Shown here piece by piece: positions 1 through 10,100 of a stretch of 64,000 nt of DNA. Both the position numbers and the translations under genes were made by a program. Position 1 is the first letter of the stretch; the number at the start of each line of letters is the position of its first letter. The stretch is from Couchioplanes caeruleus (GTDB lineage Bacteria > Actinomycetota > Actinomycetes > Mycobacteriales > Micromonosporaceae). The DNA is taken from the NCBI RefSeq assembly GCF_003751945.1, contig NZ_RJKL01000001.1:4278001-4342000 (forward strand), in the 5' to 3' direction. Under the pieces are notes generated by a model. It did no database searches, was not told the DNA's origin, and saw nothing but the letters and a program-made list of their open reading frames with translations.

Positions 1-1
1 G

Positions 2-712
2 TGCGCGACCGACGAGCTGACCTGGTTCCGCGAGGAGGACCCGGGCCGGCTGCGCAGCGAGGTCAGCCGCCATCTCGAGATGACCGACAAGCTGAGCGAC
101 CTGCCCCGGGAGGGCAACCTGGCGACCGACCGCGCGCTGGCCACCGCGCGCCTGGCCCTGCTGCCGACGTCGACGGTTCCCCCGCTGCCGGAGCCGCCCG
201 AGCTGAGCGGGCCGGACCGTGAGCGGCTGCTCCGCGATTTCCTGGCGTCTCCCGAAGCCGCACGGTTCGGCCTCGACGCCGTCGCGGCCGACGACGAACT
301 GGCCTCACTGCACTTCTGCCTGAGCCTGCTGCTCGACCACGCCGCGAGCCTGCCGGACACGGATCCACTGCGCTGGAGCCCGGCGGTCGCGGGACTCTTC
401 CTGCTCGACTGGGTCCACCGCCGCGCGGTCCTGGACATGGACGATGCGGCGATGCTGCCCCGGGTGACGCGGGCCTGGTCGGCCTACGCGATGCGCATGA
501 AGGGGCTGCCGGAGGCCGCCACAGGGCAGACGGACGCGGTGGTCGAAGAGATGATCCCCGAGTTCGCCCGCCTCTACGCCACCGGCGAGAAGCGCAGCCC
601 GGCCACGGCCGCGGTGGCGCAACTGATCTCCGAAGGCGTCGACCCGAACGACGCCGAGGCCATCGACGCCTGGATCGAGACCAACCGCCACCGCCTCACC
701 GACGACTCCTGA
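2..712 (+). CDS. Hypothetical protein, C-terminal part (5' end outside window)
   Basis: The reading frame is open from base 2 to the TGA at 710-712 and continues through the first in-frame ATG (80) without a break, so the true start lies upstream and 236 residues are visible. The visible part is helix-rich and acidic, with no membrane segment, signal peptide or recognisable catalytic motif. The last 30 residues resemble a short helical cap. I do not recognise the family. It converges with the gene at 714-2027 with one base between stop codons, and no hairpin separates them. Third-position GC is high throughout, which supports real coding. Confidence 0.75.
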   Translation, partial: CATDELTWFREEDPGRLRSEVSRHLEMTDKLSDLPREGNLATDRALATARLALLPTSTVPPLPEPPELSGPDRERLLRDFLASPEAARFGLDAVAADDELASLHFCLSLLLDHAASLPDTDPLRWSPAVAGLFLLDWVHRRAVLDMDDAAMLPRVTRAWSAYAMRMKGLPEAATGQTDAVVEEMIPEFARLYATGEKRSPATAAVAQLISEGVDPNDAEAIDAWIETNRHRLTDDS

Positions 713-713
713 G

Positions 714-2027
714 TCACCAGCGGTTGGTGTGACCGGGGTCGGCGTGGTGCCGGCCCACGCGGGAGATGCGGTTGTCGTCCGCCCGGTGCATGCGTTCCGC
801 GCGGTGACTTCCCCGGTAGGAACGGGCGGCGAACTGGGTGCCGTCCGCCTGGTCCGCCACCAACTGGTGGCGGTGGCCATTGTGGGTCCGGCCCGGGGCA
901 CGGTCGGTCTTGAGGTTCTGCGGGCGTTCGGTCACTGCCGACCTCCGGCTGCTGTCGGTGCGGGCGGACTCGGCCCGGCGATGGCTGACGATCTTCCTGC
1001 TGTCTGTACGGACGGCGCGCGCCCAACGATGAATGACGACCTTTTTAAGGTGTTTCGGCTGCTCGGCGCGCCGGTGTTCGGTGACGGTCGCCCCGCGGCC
1101 GTGGCGGCCGACCGGTTCGATGTGGACGGTGATCACTCGGCTGTTGCCGGCCCGGTGATGGGACCAGTGGGCACGGTGGTTGACGTCCTCGCAGTGCTTG
1201 TGCGGCGAGCGGTCGGGGCGGTGGTGGTGCGACGGCCGGGACGAGCAGTGGGTCCGGTCGGCGCACCACGGCGGACGGGCCGGCTTCATCGGCGGCCGGG
1301 CCGGGGATTCCGAACCATCCGGATCACCCTGACCGGAGCCATAGCCGCCGCCGTGTCCGTCGTGACCGCCGCCGCCGTGTCCGTCGTGATCGTCGGCGTC
1401 ACCGCCGTCATCGGAATCGTCGGGGTCGGTGTGGTCAGATTCGTCCGGTTGATACGGCTCCTCCGGCCACGTCGGCCCGGGCTGCCACCCCGGCGGCGCC
1501 CCCGGCCAGGTCGGACCTTGCGACCCGGCGGGCGGCTCGGGGCGGGAGGGCTTCCCGGGCCGGCTCGGCTTCTCGACGACCCCGTGGCCCGCGGGCCACG
1601 GCCGGTTCTTCACGCCGCTCGGGATGCCTGACTTGTTGGAGGTGGTGGTGCCGTTGGGGGCGCTGTGGCCGTACCCGCGCGGTTTGGTCTTCCTCTTCTG
1701 GGCCTGGCCCTGGATCGGGGCCGGGCCGACCGGGGAGGGTGAGCCCGTGCCGGCAGAGGCCGGCGGCGAGGTGCGGACCGGACCGGCCGAGGCCGGCGGG
1801 ATGAACGGCACGTCGGTGACGGTCGTCCGGCCGTCGGCCAGCTCATTGGAGCCGGCGGTGATCGCCGCCAGGGTCGGCAGCGAGGCGAGACCCACCAGCA
1901 TGACCACGAGGAGCACGTATCGCCGGGTCGGTCCGGTCAGGCCCTCCGCGCTGTAGACACCATTGAGGCGCCTGCGCAGCACCTTGATCGGTGGCACGAG
2001 CCCGTCGTCGTTCGGCTGCTCCGACAC
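714..2027 (-). CDS. Pro/His/Arg-rich single-pass membrane protein, unknown function
   Basis: Encodes about 437 residues. GTG at 2027 is preferred because a GGGGAGG ribosome site lies 9 bases upstream; GTG at 2036 directly abuts that site. A short basic N-terminus (about 35 residues) is followed by one hydrophobic segment (LLVVMLVGLASLPTLAAI) that could be a signal anchor. The rest is low complexity: Pro/Gly/Ser-rich, then an Asp/His/Gly-rich stretch (repeated DGHGGG-like units), then a long His/Arg-rich tail. No enzymatic domain is visible. The His- and Asp-rich part could bind metal, but that is a guess. It is transcribed divergently from the 2-oxo-acid dehydrogenase operon. Confidence 0.65.
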   Translation of the reverse strand: MSEQPNDDGLVPPIKVLRRRLNGVYSAEGLTGPTRRYVLLVVMLVGLASLPTLAAITAGSNELADGRTTVTDVPFIPPASAGPVRTSPPASAGTGSPSPVGPAPIQGQAQKRKTKPRGYGHSAPNGTTTSNKSGIPSGVKNRPWPAGHGVVEKPSRPGKPSRPEPPAGSQGPTWPGAPPGWQPGPTWPEEPYQPDESDHTDPDDSDDGGDADDHDGHGGGGHDGHGGGYGSGQGDPDGSESPARPPMKPARPPWCADRTHCSSRPSHHHRPDRSPHKHCEDVNHRAHWSHHRAGNSRVITVHIEPVGRHGRGATVTEHRRAEQPKHLKKVVIHRWARAVRTDSRKIVSHRRAESARTDSSRRSAVTERPQNLKTDRAPGRTHNGHRHQLVADQADGTQFAARSYRGSHRAERMHRADDNRISRVGRHHADPGHTNRW

Positions 2028-2036
2028 GGCCGGCAC

Positions 2037-2439
2037 CCTCCCCAGAGTTGAAGATCCAGATGGATCCCTCGGCTGCTGGGGAGAACGACGGACGTGCCGT
2101 TCGGCAGCGGCGAAAATCCTCCGTTCAGACGGAAGTGACGGTACGAAAACGGCTTACTCGGACAAATTTGGGCAACGATTACTCGGCTAGGTTTTTCGGA
2201 TCTGTGATCGACCTGACCTGTGGCGCCACTCACGTTCTCTGCGAGGATGGGTGCGACGGCGCCGCCGTCGCCCCTCGCCAACCGGCGGGGCGCGGTCGGG
2301 GCCGTCACTCCCCGGCCGGGTCGAGACCCGCCGACCAAACCGCGCGGAACCTCACCCGGCCAGGCGCGGCGTACCAGCGGTCAGCCGCGCGGACGGGCAA
2401 CACCCGCCGTGGGCGCAGAGATGAAACAGGGAGACACGG
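2037..2439. promoter_or_regulatory. Divergent intergenic region with AT-rich patch and direct repeats
   Basis: This 400-base gap separates the divergent membrane-protein gene and E1 alpha. Positions 2105-2215 are markedly AT-richer than their surroundings and contain two copies of TTACTCGG (2154-2161 and 2179-2186) whose starts are 25 bases apart, about 2.4 helical turns. That spacing suits a regulator binding one face of the DNA. No open frame here looks coding. Promoter positions for either gene cannot be fixed from sequence alone. Confidence 0.4.
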
Positions 2440-3579
2440 ATGGCGAACGGCGAAAGCGAAGTCGGGGCAGACGCCCCGGCCGGCGGTTTCGTTCAACTGC
2501 TCACCCCCGAAGGGGAGCGGATCGATAGCGTCACCACGGCGGACGGCGCCACGTACTCGGTCGACTTCACCGACGACGAGTACCGCGAGCTCTACAAGGA
2601 CCTCGTCACGGTGCGACGCCTCGACGCCGAGGCGACCGCCCTGCAGCGGCAGGGCGAGCTCGGCATCTGGGCCAGCCTGCTGGGCCAGGAGGCCGCGCAG
2701 GTCGGCTCCGGGCGCGCGCTGCGCCCCCAGGACATGGCCTTCCCGACGTACCGGGAGCACGGCGTCCTCTACACGCGTGGCATCGACCCGATCATGCCGT
2801 TCGGCCTGTTCCGCGGTGTCGACCAGGGCGGCTGGGACGCGAACAAGTACAAGTTCAACGGCTACACGATCGTCATCGGCTCACAGACGCTGCACGCGAC
2901 CGGCTACGCCATGGGCGTGACCATGGACGGCAAGACCGGCAGCCCCGACGGCGAGGCGGTCATCGCGTACTTCGGTGACGGCGCCACCAGCCAGGGCGAG
3001 GTCAACGAGTCGTTCGTCTGGGCCGGCGTGTTCAACGCACCGATGGTCTTCTTCTGCCAGAACAACCAGTACGCGATCTCCGAGCCGCTCGAGCGGCAGA
3101 CGCGCATCCCGCTCTACCGACGGGCCGACGGCTTCGGCTTCCCCGGCATCCGCATCGACGGCAACGACGTGCTGGCCACCTTCGCGGTGACCCGGGCGGC
3201 GCTGGACAACGCGCGCAACGGGCAGGGCCCGACGTTGATCGAGGCCTACACCTACCGGATGGGCGCGCACACCAGCTCCGACGACCCGACGCGTTACCGC
3301 ATCGCCAGCGAGGTCGAGTCCTGGAAGGCCAAGGACCCGATCAGCCGCATGAAGGCGTTCCTGACCAAGCAGCAGTTGGCCGACGACACGTTCTTCGGCG
3401 AGGTCGATGACGCCGCCCGGACGCTGGCCCTCGACCTGCGCGAGCGGGTGCTCGCCATGCCGGACCCGCAGCCGGTCTCCATGTTCGACCACGTCTACCC
3501 GAACGGTTCGCCCGAGGTCGACGCGCAGCGCAAGCAGTTCGCCGATTACCAGGCATCGTTCGAGGGGAGCGCCCACTGA
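2440..3579 (+). CDS. 2-oxo-acid dehydrogenase E1 component, alpha subunit
   Basis: A 379-residue thiamine-diphosphate-dependent E1 alpha subunit that decarboxylates a 2-oxo acid (pyruvate or branched-chain) and, with E1 beta, reductively acylates the lipoyl group of E2 in the cytosol. The TPP-binding motif starts with GDG at about residue 179 (FGDGATSQGE) and ends with NN at 208-209. FPTYREHGV and the phosphorylation-loop-like YRMGAHTSSDDPTRYR are family signatures. ATG 2440 is supported by a GGGAGA site about 7 bases upstream. It overlaps E1 beta by one base. The set could be BkdA (branched-chain) or a PdhA-type pyruvate enzyme; sequence alone does not settle this. No E3 gene is in the window. 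Confidence 0.93.
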   Translation: MANGESEVGADAPAGGFVQLLTPEGERIDSVTTADGATYSVDFTDDEYRELYKDLVTVRRLDAEATALQRQGELGIWASLLGQEAAQVGSGRALRPQDMAFPTYREHGVLYTRGIDPIMPFGLFRGVDQGGWDANKYKFNGYTIVIGSQTLHATGYAMGVTMDGKTGSPDGEAVIAYFGDGATSQGEVNESFVWAGVFNAPMVFFCQNNQYAISEPLERQTRIPLYRRADGFGFPGIRIDGNDVLATFAVTRAALDNARNGQGPTLIEAYTYRMGAHTSSDDPTRYRIASEVESWKAKDPISRMKAFLTKQQLADDTFFGEVDDAARTLALDLRERVLAMPDPQPVSMFDHVYPNGSPEVDAQRKQFADYQASFEGSAH

Positions 3580-4565
3580 TGGTTGAGACGATCACTCTCG
3601 GCAAGGCCCTCAACCACGGCCTGCGCCGCGCGCTCGAGAACGACTCCAAGGTCGTCATCATGGGCGAGGACGTCGGCAAGCTCGGCGGCGTGTTCCGGAT
3701 CACCGACGGCCTGCAGAAGGACTTCGGCGAGGACCGGGTCATCGACAGCCCGCTGGCCGAGGCCGGCATCGTCGGCACCGCGGTCGGCCTGGCCATCCGC
3801 GGCTACCGGCCGGTGTGCGAGATCCAGTTCGACGGGTTCGTCTTCCCGGCCTACAACCAGATCGTCGCCCAGGTCGCGAAGATGTACTACCGCTCGATGG
3901 GCAAGGTCCGCATCCCGATCGTCATCCGCATTCCTTACGGCGGCGGCATCGGCGCGGTCGAGCACCACTCCGAGTCGCCCGAGGCGTACTTCGCGCACAC
4001 CGCCGGCCTCAAGGTCGTGACCTGCGCAAACCCGACGGACGCGTACGTGATGATCCAGCAGGCGATCGCCTCCGACGACCCCGTCGTGTTCTTCGAGCCG
4101 AAGCGCCGCTACTGGGAGAAGGGCGAGGTCGACCTCGACATCGACCTGGCCGGCGCGTACCCGCTGCACGCCTCCCGGGTGGCCCGCGAGGGCACGGACG
4201 CCACGGTGATCGCCTACGGCCCGATGGTCCGGGTGGCCCTCGACGCCGCCACGGCCGCCGCGGAGGACGGTCGCAACCTCGAGGTCATCGACCTGCGCAC
4301 GCTCTCCCCGCTCGACCTGGACCCGGTCTACGCGTCGATTCGCAAGACGGGCCGCGCCGTGGTCGTCCACGAGGCGCCGGGCAACCTGGGCCTGGGCTCC
4401 GAGATCGCCGCCCGGATCACGGAGGAGTGCTTCTACTCCCTCGAGGCGCCGGTCCTGCGCGTGACGGGCTACGACACGCCGTACCCGGCGTCCCGCGTCG
4501 AGGAGGAATACCTCCCCGACCTGGACCGCGTCCTGGACGCCGTCGACCGCTCCTTCGGCTGGTGA
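3579..4565 (+). CDS. 2-oxo-acid dehydrogenase E1 component, beta subunit
   Basis: A 328-residue E1 beta subunit, normal length for the family, with the transketolase pyrimidine-binding domain (MGEDVGKLGGVFRIT near residue 27, FDGFVFPAYNQ near 88) followed by the C-terminal transketolase domain (VIDLRTLSPLDLD near 230). It forms the alpha2-beta2 E1 tetramer with the preceding product. Its ATG overlaps the E1 alpha stop as TGATG, and its own TGA overlaps a possible GTG start of E2, so the three genes are translationally coupled and probably one transcript. Confidence 0.94.
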   Translation: MVETITLGKALNHGLRRALENDSKVVIMGEDVGKLGGVFRITDGLQKDFGEDRVIDSPLAEAGIVGTAVGLAIRGYRPVCEIQFDGFVFPAYNQIVAQVAKMYYRSMGKVRIPIVIRIPYGGGIGAVEHHSESPEAYFAHTAGLKVVTCANPTDAYVMIQQAIASDDPVVFFEPKRRYWEKGEVDLDIDLAGAYPLHASRVAREGTDATVIAYGPMVRVALDAATAAAEDGRNLEVIDLRTLSPLDLDPVYASIRKTGRAVVVHEAPGNLGLGSEIAARITEECFYSLEAPVLRVTGYDTPYPASRVEEEYLPDLDRVLDAVDRSFGW

Positions 4566-4570
4566 CGCCG

Positions 4571-6070
4571 ATGTCGCGGATCAAGGAATTCACCCTGCCC
4601 GACCTCGGCGAAGGCCTGACCGAGGGCGAGATCCTCGCCTGGCTGGTCAAGGTCGGCGACACGATCGAGCTGAACCAGCCGATCGTCGAGGTCGAGACGG
4701 CCAAGGCCGCGGTCGAGATCCCGGCCAAGTGGGGCGGGGTCGTGACCCGCATCTTCCACGAGGCGGGAACGACCGTGGAGGTCGGCTCGCCGATCGTCGC
4801 CATCGACACCGACCCGTCGGCGGGCCCGCTGCCCGACGACGCGTCCGGTTCCGGTGCGGCCGCCGGTCCGAACCTGCCCGTGCCGTCGGCGGAGTCGCTG
4901 GCCGCGGTGGAGGTCGCGCCCGAGGAGGGCGCGGTCGAGCCCGGCCTGATCGGTGGTCCGGCGCCGGGTGGGCGCACGGCCATTCTGGTGGGGTACGGCC
5001 CGCGCACGGTGGCTGCCAAGCGCCGGACCCGCACGGGTACGGCCGCAGCGCCGCCCGCTCCCGTGGCTTCGGCTCCCGTCGCGCCCGCTCCCGTGGCGCC
5101 GGCGGCTCCCGCTCCCGTGGCCGCGCCGGCTCCCGTGGCCGCGCCGCCCCCGGCGGGCGTGGGACGGGCCGGCGGGCCGGTGCTCGCCAAGCCGCCCGTG
5201 CGCAAGCTCGCCAAGGACCTCGGGGTCGACCTGTTCTCCCTCGTGGGAAGCGGTCCGATGGGTTCCGTCACGCGCGATGACGTGCACGCCGCGGCCGCTC
5301 GGGAGATCACCGCTCCCGCGGCTGTCGCGCCCGTCAACGGCGCGGCGGCAGCGGTGTTCGACGCCTCGCGCGAGCAGCGGATCCCGATCAAGGGCGTCCG
5401 GAAGCTCACGGCCGAGAACATGGTGGCGTCGGCCTTCACCGCACCGCACGTCACGGAGTTCCTCACCGTCGACGTGACGCGGTCGATGAAGTCGCTGGAG
5501 CGGCTCAAGAGCCGGCCCGAGTTCCGCGACGTGCGGATCTCGCCGCTGCTCCTCGTGGCCAAGGCGGTACTGCTGGCCGTCAAGCGCCACCCGATGATCA
5601 ACTCGACCTGGGCGGGCCAGACGAACGAGATCGTCGTGAAGGACTACGTCAACCTGGGGATCGCGGCCGCGACACCCCGCGGGCTGATCGTGCCGAACGT
5701 CAAGGACGCCGGCCGGCTCACCCTGCGGGAACTGGCCGAGGCGCTGAACGACCTGGTGCAGGTGGCCAAGTCGGGCAAGACGCCGCCCGCCGACATGTCC
5801 GGTGGCACCTTCTCGATCACGAACGTCGGGGTCTTCGGCGTCGACACGGGCACGCCGATCCTGCCGCCGGGCGAGTCGGCGATCCTGTGCTTCGGCGCGA
5901 TCCGCCCGATGCCGTGGGTGCACAAGGGGAAGATCAAGATCCGCCAGGTCACCACGCTGGGCCTCTCGTTCGACCACCGGATCGTGGACGGCGAGCTCGG
6001 ATCGAAGTTCCTCCGCGACATCGGCCGCTTCCTGGAGGACCCGGAGGGCGCCCTGCTCTCCTGGACGTAG
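4571..6070 (+). CDS. 2-oxo-acid dehydrogenase E2, dihydrolipoamide acyltransferase
   Basis: A 499-residue E2 core enzyme that carries the acyl group on lipoate and transfers it to CoA. Domains in order: one lipoyl domain (residues 1-80) with the modified lysine K45 in VETAKAAVE; an Ala/Pro/Val-rich flexible linker (about 150-195) of repeated AP-V units; a peripheral-subunit-binding domain (about 207-245, PPVRKLAKDLGVDL); and a C-terminal acyltransferase domain with HRIVDG (H469, D473). ATG 4571 is used. GTG 4562, which overlaps the E1 beta stop, would add three residues and is a real alternative. It is the last gene of the operon. Confidence 0.94.
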   Translation: MSRIKEFTLPDLGEGLTEGEILAWLVKVGDTIELNQPIVEVETAKAAVEIPAKWGGVVTRIFHEAGTTVEVGSPIVAIDTDPSAGPLPDDASGSGAAAGPNLPVPSAESLAAVEVAPEEGAVEPGLIGGPAPGGRTAILVGYGPRTVAAKRRTRTGTAAAPPAPVASAPVAPAPVAPAAPAPVAAPAPVAAPPPAGVGRAGGPVLAKPPVRKLAKDLGVDLFSLVGSGPMGSVTRDDVHAAAAREITAPAAVAPVNGAAAAVFDASREQRIPIKGVRKLTAENMVASAFTAPHVTEFLTVDVTRSMKSLERLKSRPEFRDVRISPLLLVAKAVLLAVKRHPMINSTWAGQTNEIVVKDYVNLGIAAATPRGLIVPNVKDAGRLTLRELAEALNDLVQVAKSGKTPPADMSGGTFSITNVGVFGVDTGTPILPPGESAILCFGAIRPMPWVHKGKIKIRQVTTLGLSFDHRIVDGELGSKFLRDIGRFLEDPEGALLSWT

Positions 6071-6222
6071 TTATTCGGCAGGGCGACCGCCCAACCTTAG
6101 ATTCTTAGGTAGGTAAGCGGGATCACCCCATGATTCGTTGGTGGCCTGTGCTCCGGCGCGGTTAAATGGATTCAAGGCCGGAACACAGACCACCACCAAC
6201 GAGGCCCACAAGGCCAGGGGAG

Positions 6223-6372
6223 ATGAGTACCGCCATGAGCACCCTCGACCGCATTCGTAGCCGCCGGCTCGCCAAGCGCGAGGCCCGTGCCATCGACCGG
6301 GCGTGGAAGACGGCGCCGACGCAGTCCATGCGAAACGAGATCGCCATCTTCGCCCAGCAGCGGGTCTTCTGA
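6223..6372 (+). CDS. Small conserved basic protein (45-49 residues)
   Basis: A short, strongly charged, helix-forming protein rich in Arg/Lys/Glu (RIRSRRLAKREARAIDRAW). ATG 6223 directly follows AGGGGAG, which is too close for it, whereas ATG 6235 in the same frame has that site 12 bases upstream, so the mature start may be 6235 (45 residues). No membrane segment. Similar tiny proteins are common in Micromonosporaceae, but I cannot assign a role. The gene stands alone between the E2 gene and a repeat-containing gap. Confidence 0.55.
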   Translation: MSTAMSTLDRIRSRRLAKREARAIDRAWKTAPTQSMRNEIAIFAQQRVF

Positions 6373-6450
6373 TCCCGACGGGCCTCGACGCCCGGTCTCC
6401 GATCGCTCGCGTTCGCCGACCGCCCGTCCGCCCGGCTCCGGGACGCCCGA

Positions 6451-6543
6451 TGTCGCTCGCTCGACTCGGGCGACCCGCTGCTCGACTGCGGGCCGTCCGC
6501 TTGTCGCTCGCTCGACTCGGACAGCCCGCTGCTCGACTCCGGG
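6451..6543. repeat. Two-copy imperfect tandem repeat, about 51-base period
   Basis: Two copies of a roughly 42-base unit beginning TGTCGCTCGCTCGACTCGG start at 6451 and 6502. Both contain CCCGCTGCTCGACT and end in CGGG, with a few substitutions. The unit has internal TCGCTCGCTCGA symmetry. No gene covers it convincingly. Confidence 0.7.
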
Positions 6544-6610
6544 ACCGCCTTCTCGCCCGCCAGCGAGGGGTTGTGTCCTCAGTGGGACATCCTCCGTCCC
6601 CAACCCACAG

Positions 6611-6640
6611 CGTCCTCGATCACCTCGCTGATCGAGGACG
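6611..6640. terminator. Perfect 12-bp hairpin, first of a back-to-back pair
   Basis: CGTCCTCGATCA at 6611-6622 pairs perfectly with 6629-6640 around a 6-base loop. It lies five bases before a second, stronger hairpin. It could be part of a composite terminator or a structured RNA. No T-run follows this first stem. Confidence 0.6.
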
Positions 6641-6645
6641 CGCAC

Positions 6646-6677
6646 AAAGCCCCGACCGGCACGCCGGTCGGGGCTTT
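6646..6677. terminator. Perfect 14-bp hairpin terminator
   Basis: AAAGCCCCGACCGG at 6646-6659 pairs perfectly with 6664-6677 around a CACG tetraloop. The stem ends in AAA/TTT, giving the A-tract and T-tract of a bidirectional intrinsic terminator. It probably insulates the small gene at 6223 from the large gene at 7105. Confidence 0.75.
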
Positions 6678-7104
6678 GTCGCATCCGGTCATGTTCCTCT
6701 CGTCCATGGCCCGCAGACCGCCTCGCGGAGGTTGTCGCTGTTTGCCCTGGGCGGGCAGTAACGGTCAGAGCCGCAGAACGGACAACGAACTCCTCTCCTG
6801 ATAGGACCGTCGAGGTCGGTCGCATTCTCGCAGCACAAGTCCGACTCTTAGGACAATTCTCTAGGCCTGTAGTCTCGGCACCGAGCGGCGTGTGCATGAT
6901 CACGTTCGGTGGTCTCCTGGCACGTGAACCGCTCCGGACGGCGTACACCGGGATTCCGACAGTCGGCCTCGACCGGTACGGTTGGGCACGGTCATCCGCC
7001 CCGGCTCGGCCGGCCAGGGCGGCGGCCAGGGTCACGCCCAGCTCTACAAGTCGGCCGCGTCCGTGCGTAAGGTGGCACGGCCGACAGTCATGGAGGAGGC
7101 GGAT
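6678..7104. other. Leader region of the 1,297-residue protein, no gene seen
   Basis: No open frame here has a ribosome site or convincing protein features. An AT-richer patch at about 6838-6880 (ACTCTTAGGACAATTC and CTGTAGTCTC) is the likeliest promoter area for the gene at 7105, but no clear -35/-10 pair can be defended. Confidence 0.35.
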
Positions 7105-10100
7105 ATGACGTCCGAGGGCCAGCAAGCCGGTCGCCGGCCGGGGGCCATGTCGGGCGGCGGCACCGAGCCGTTCGGCAATGAGAGCCTTCCCGCGGGCGCG
7201 TTCCCGCCGGATGCCTCCCTGCCGGGCGCGTTCCCGCCAGACGTGTCCCCGCCCGGCGCTTCCCAGCCCGGTGCTTCCCAGCCTGGCGCCTTCTCGCCGG
7301 GCACCTCCCAGCCCGGCGCCTTCCCGCCGGCCGCGTCTCAGCCCGGTGCGTCCGAACCGGGTCCGTCGTATCCGCACGCCCAGGGCTCGCTCCCCAGTGC
7401 CTACGCCCCGCCGCCGCAAGCGACGCCGAACGGCGGCTCGCCGTTCGTGGTTCCCGCCGTGCCGCCGGCCGGGCAGGCCGCGTCGCCGCAAGGTCCGGCG
7501 TTCGGCCCCGGAGCCGCCCAGTTCGCTTCCTCATCGGGCCCCGCGCGGGGTTCCGCGCCCGATTTGCCGCAAGCGTCGACTTCCGAGAGTCCGTCACACG
7601 GCTCGGCCCTGCCCACCCGCAACTCCCAGGCGCGAGGCTCCGCCGGCGGTCAGCAACCTCCCGCTCACCAGCCGCCCGCCGCCCCGCAGACTCCTCCGGG
7701 CCACGCCGAACAGCACTCGGCATGGGCGCCGCCGCCACCCGCGCGGCCGTCCGACGAGGCCAATCCGTTCGAGCCGCACCCGTACCGTCAGGCGCAGGGC
7801 GGCCAGCTCCCCCAGCGCTCCCCCGGCGTCGCGGGAGGTCCGCTCTCCGGCCCGGTCGGCGAGTTCAACGGCTTCACCCCCGCCCGGCCGGCGTCGAACG
7901 CACCCGCCGACATGCCGAGGCGTCTTCCTGCGGCGGCCGACGACCAGCAGTCAGCCGGCCGGCCGGCGGGCGTCTCGGCCTTCGGCGACCAGAGCATCCG
8001 CGTTCCGGGCGCCACGCTGACCGACCTTCCGGAGGGTGCGCCGCCCCGCAGCACCGGTCCCGGCCGCGGTGGGTCACCCGAGAGCGTCGGTTTTCCCGTA
8101 CGCGGCCAAGCGCCCGAGGGCGCCAGCTTCCCGCTCCGAGGCAGCTCTTCGGGTGACACCGGAGGCTTCGGCCGCCGCGCGGACCGTGCTCCGTCGTTCT
8201 CGTCGCCACCGGAAGCCGCACGCCAGCCCTTCGACAGCCGCCAGGCGGAAGCCCCACACCAGGCGTTCGATACCCGCCAGCCGGAATCCTCGCGTCAGCC
8301 GTTCGACACCCGCCAGCAGAACGCCGGCGAGGCGGCCCCTCTTCAGCGATCCGAATCGGGAAGTTTCGGACGGAATGACGCGGAGGACGACGCACCTCTT
8401 CATCGGACTGACCGCCCGGAGAACGTGGCCCAATACCCCCAGCGCGTCCCCGGGGCTTCCTTCGAATCACCGGAGGCGGCCCGTCCGGAATCACCGAGCT
8501 ACCCGCAACGTGTGCGCGGCGCCTCGCTGAATACCGGCGCCGCTCCCGTCACGACCGAGCCCCGCGACTCGGCATCGGCACCCCAGCCCCGCGACTCCGC
8601 GTTCCTGCCTCAGGCCCGCGACTCCGCGTTCCTGCCTCAGGCCCGCGACTCCGCGTTCACGCCTCAAGGCCGCGACTCCGGGTTCACCTCTCAGGCAGGC
8701 GACTCTGCCCCGGTGCCGCAGCCCCGCGACTCCGGCCCGGTGCCGCAGCCCCGCGACTCCGCCGAGCGTTCCGATGCCGCCGCCGAGCCTGGTGCGGAAC
8801 ACACCACCCCGGCGAAGGGTTCGGCGCGCCCGGTGTCCGCGAGCGCATCGGTGCCGGCAGCCAGCCGCGTCGCACCCTTGGAGCCGGAAGAGCTCCCGCC
8901 GCCGCCTCCCGTGGCACAGTCCCGCGTCTACGGACGTCCCGCCTCGGCGCCCGAGCAGGACAACGCCGACTACCGCGACGACGAATCCCCGGCGGACGGC
9001 AACCTCGGCACCGCACCCACCTCGGGCGGCGCCGGCTCGGACAACCCCGACGGCCTCTACGGCTCACGACCGACGTCCGGCGCCGCTGACGGCACGGTCC
9101 GGCCGGGCACGTTCGGCGCGGCACCCCCGGACGGCCCCTTCGGCGCTCGGCCCGCCACCGGTGCATCGGCCACGCAGAATCCCTTCGGCCCCCGCCCCAC
9201 GGCGGGCTCACCGGCCGCCGACGGCCTTTTCGGCGCCCGACCCACCGCCGGCTCCCCGGCCGAGGACGACCCCTTCGGCGCACGGTCCGCCACCGGTCCA
9301 CCCACCACCGAGCGCCCGTTCGGCGAACGACCGGCCTCCGGCTCATCGGCCGGCCGGGAATTCGGCACCGCGGCGACGTCCGGATCCGGCTCCGATCCCA
9401 ACGGCGGCGGCGCCCGCCCCGTCAGCGACGGCTTCGGCCAGACGCCCGACGACCGCCCGTTCGGCAGCAGCGGCGACGACCGCCCCTTCGACACCGGACC
9501 CGGTGACCGCCCCTTCGGCAGGAACGACGGCGACGACCGCCCGTTCGGCAGCAGCGGCGACGACCGTCCCTTCGGCAGGAACGACGGTGACGACCGCCCC
9601 TTCGGCACCGAACCCGGTGACCGCCCCTTCGACGCCGGCAGCGACGACCGCCCGTTCGGCACGGGCAGCGGTGAGCGTCCGTTCGGTGCGGGCAGCGCCG
9701 GCCCCGCCTCGGGAGCCTTCGACGACCAGGCGCCGGATCGCTTCAGCCCTCCGCCGAACCGGCCGGGAACCTACGGCACCCCGCCCTCCGGTCCGCCGGA
9801 GACCACGCCACCCACCGGCGGCCCGTTCGGCGCGGCTCCCGTCTCCGGCGGGGATCCGTCCGGCCGGATAGCGGGACGCGCCTCGGCCAGCGCCCGGGTC
9901 TCGCCGCCCGTCCAGCCCTTCGCGCCGACTCCAGGCTCCCCGGCCCCGGGCTCGTTCACCCCGGGCTCCCCGGCCCCGGGCTCGTACGCCCCGGGCTCCC
10001 CGACGCCGGGCTCCTTCACTTCGGGATCACCGGCTCCGGGTTCGTACACTCCGGGATCACCGGCTCCGGGCTCGCCGTCCGCGGGCTCGCTGTTCCCGGG

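Noticed and set aside
3815..4570. Long upstream extension of the E2 frame
   Set aside because: It runs out of frame through E1 beta and is Arg/Gly/Pro-rich. The lipoyl domain begins at ATG 4571.
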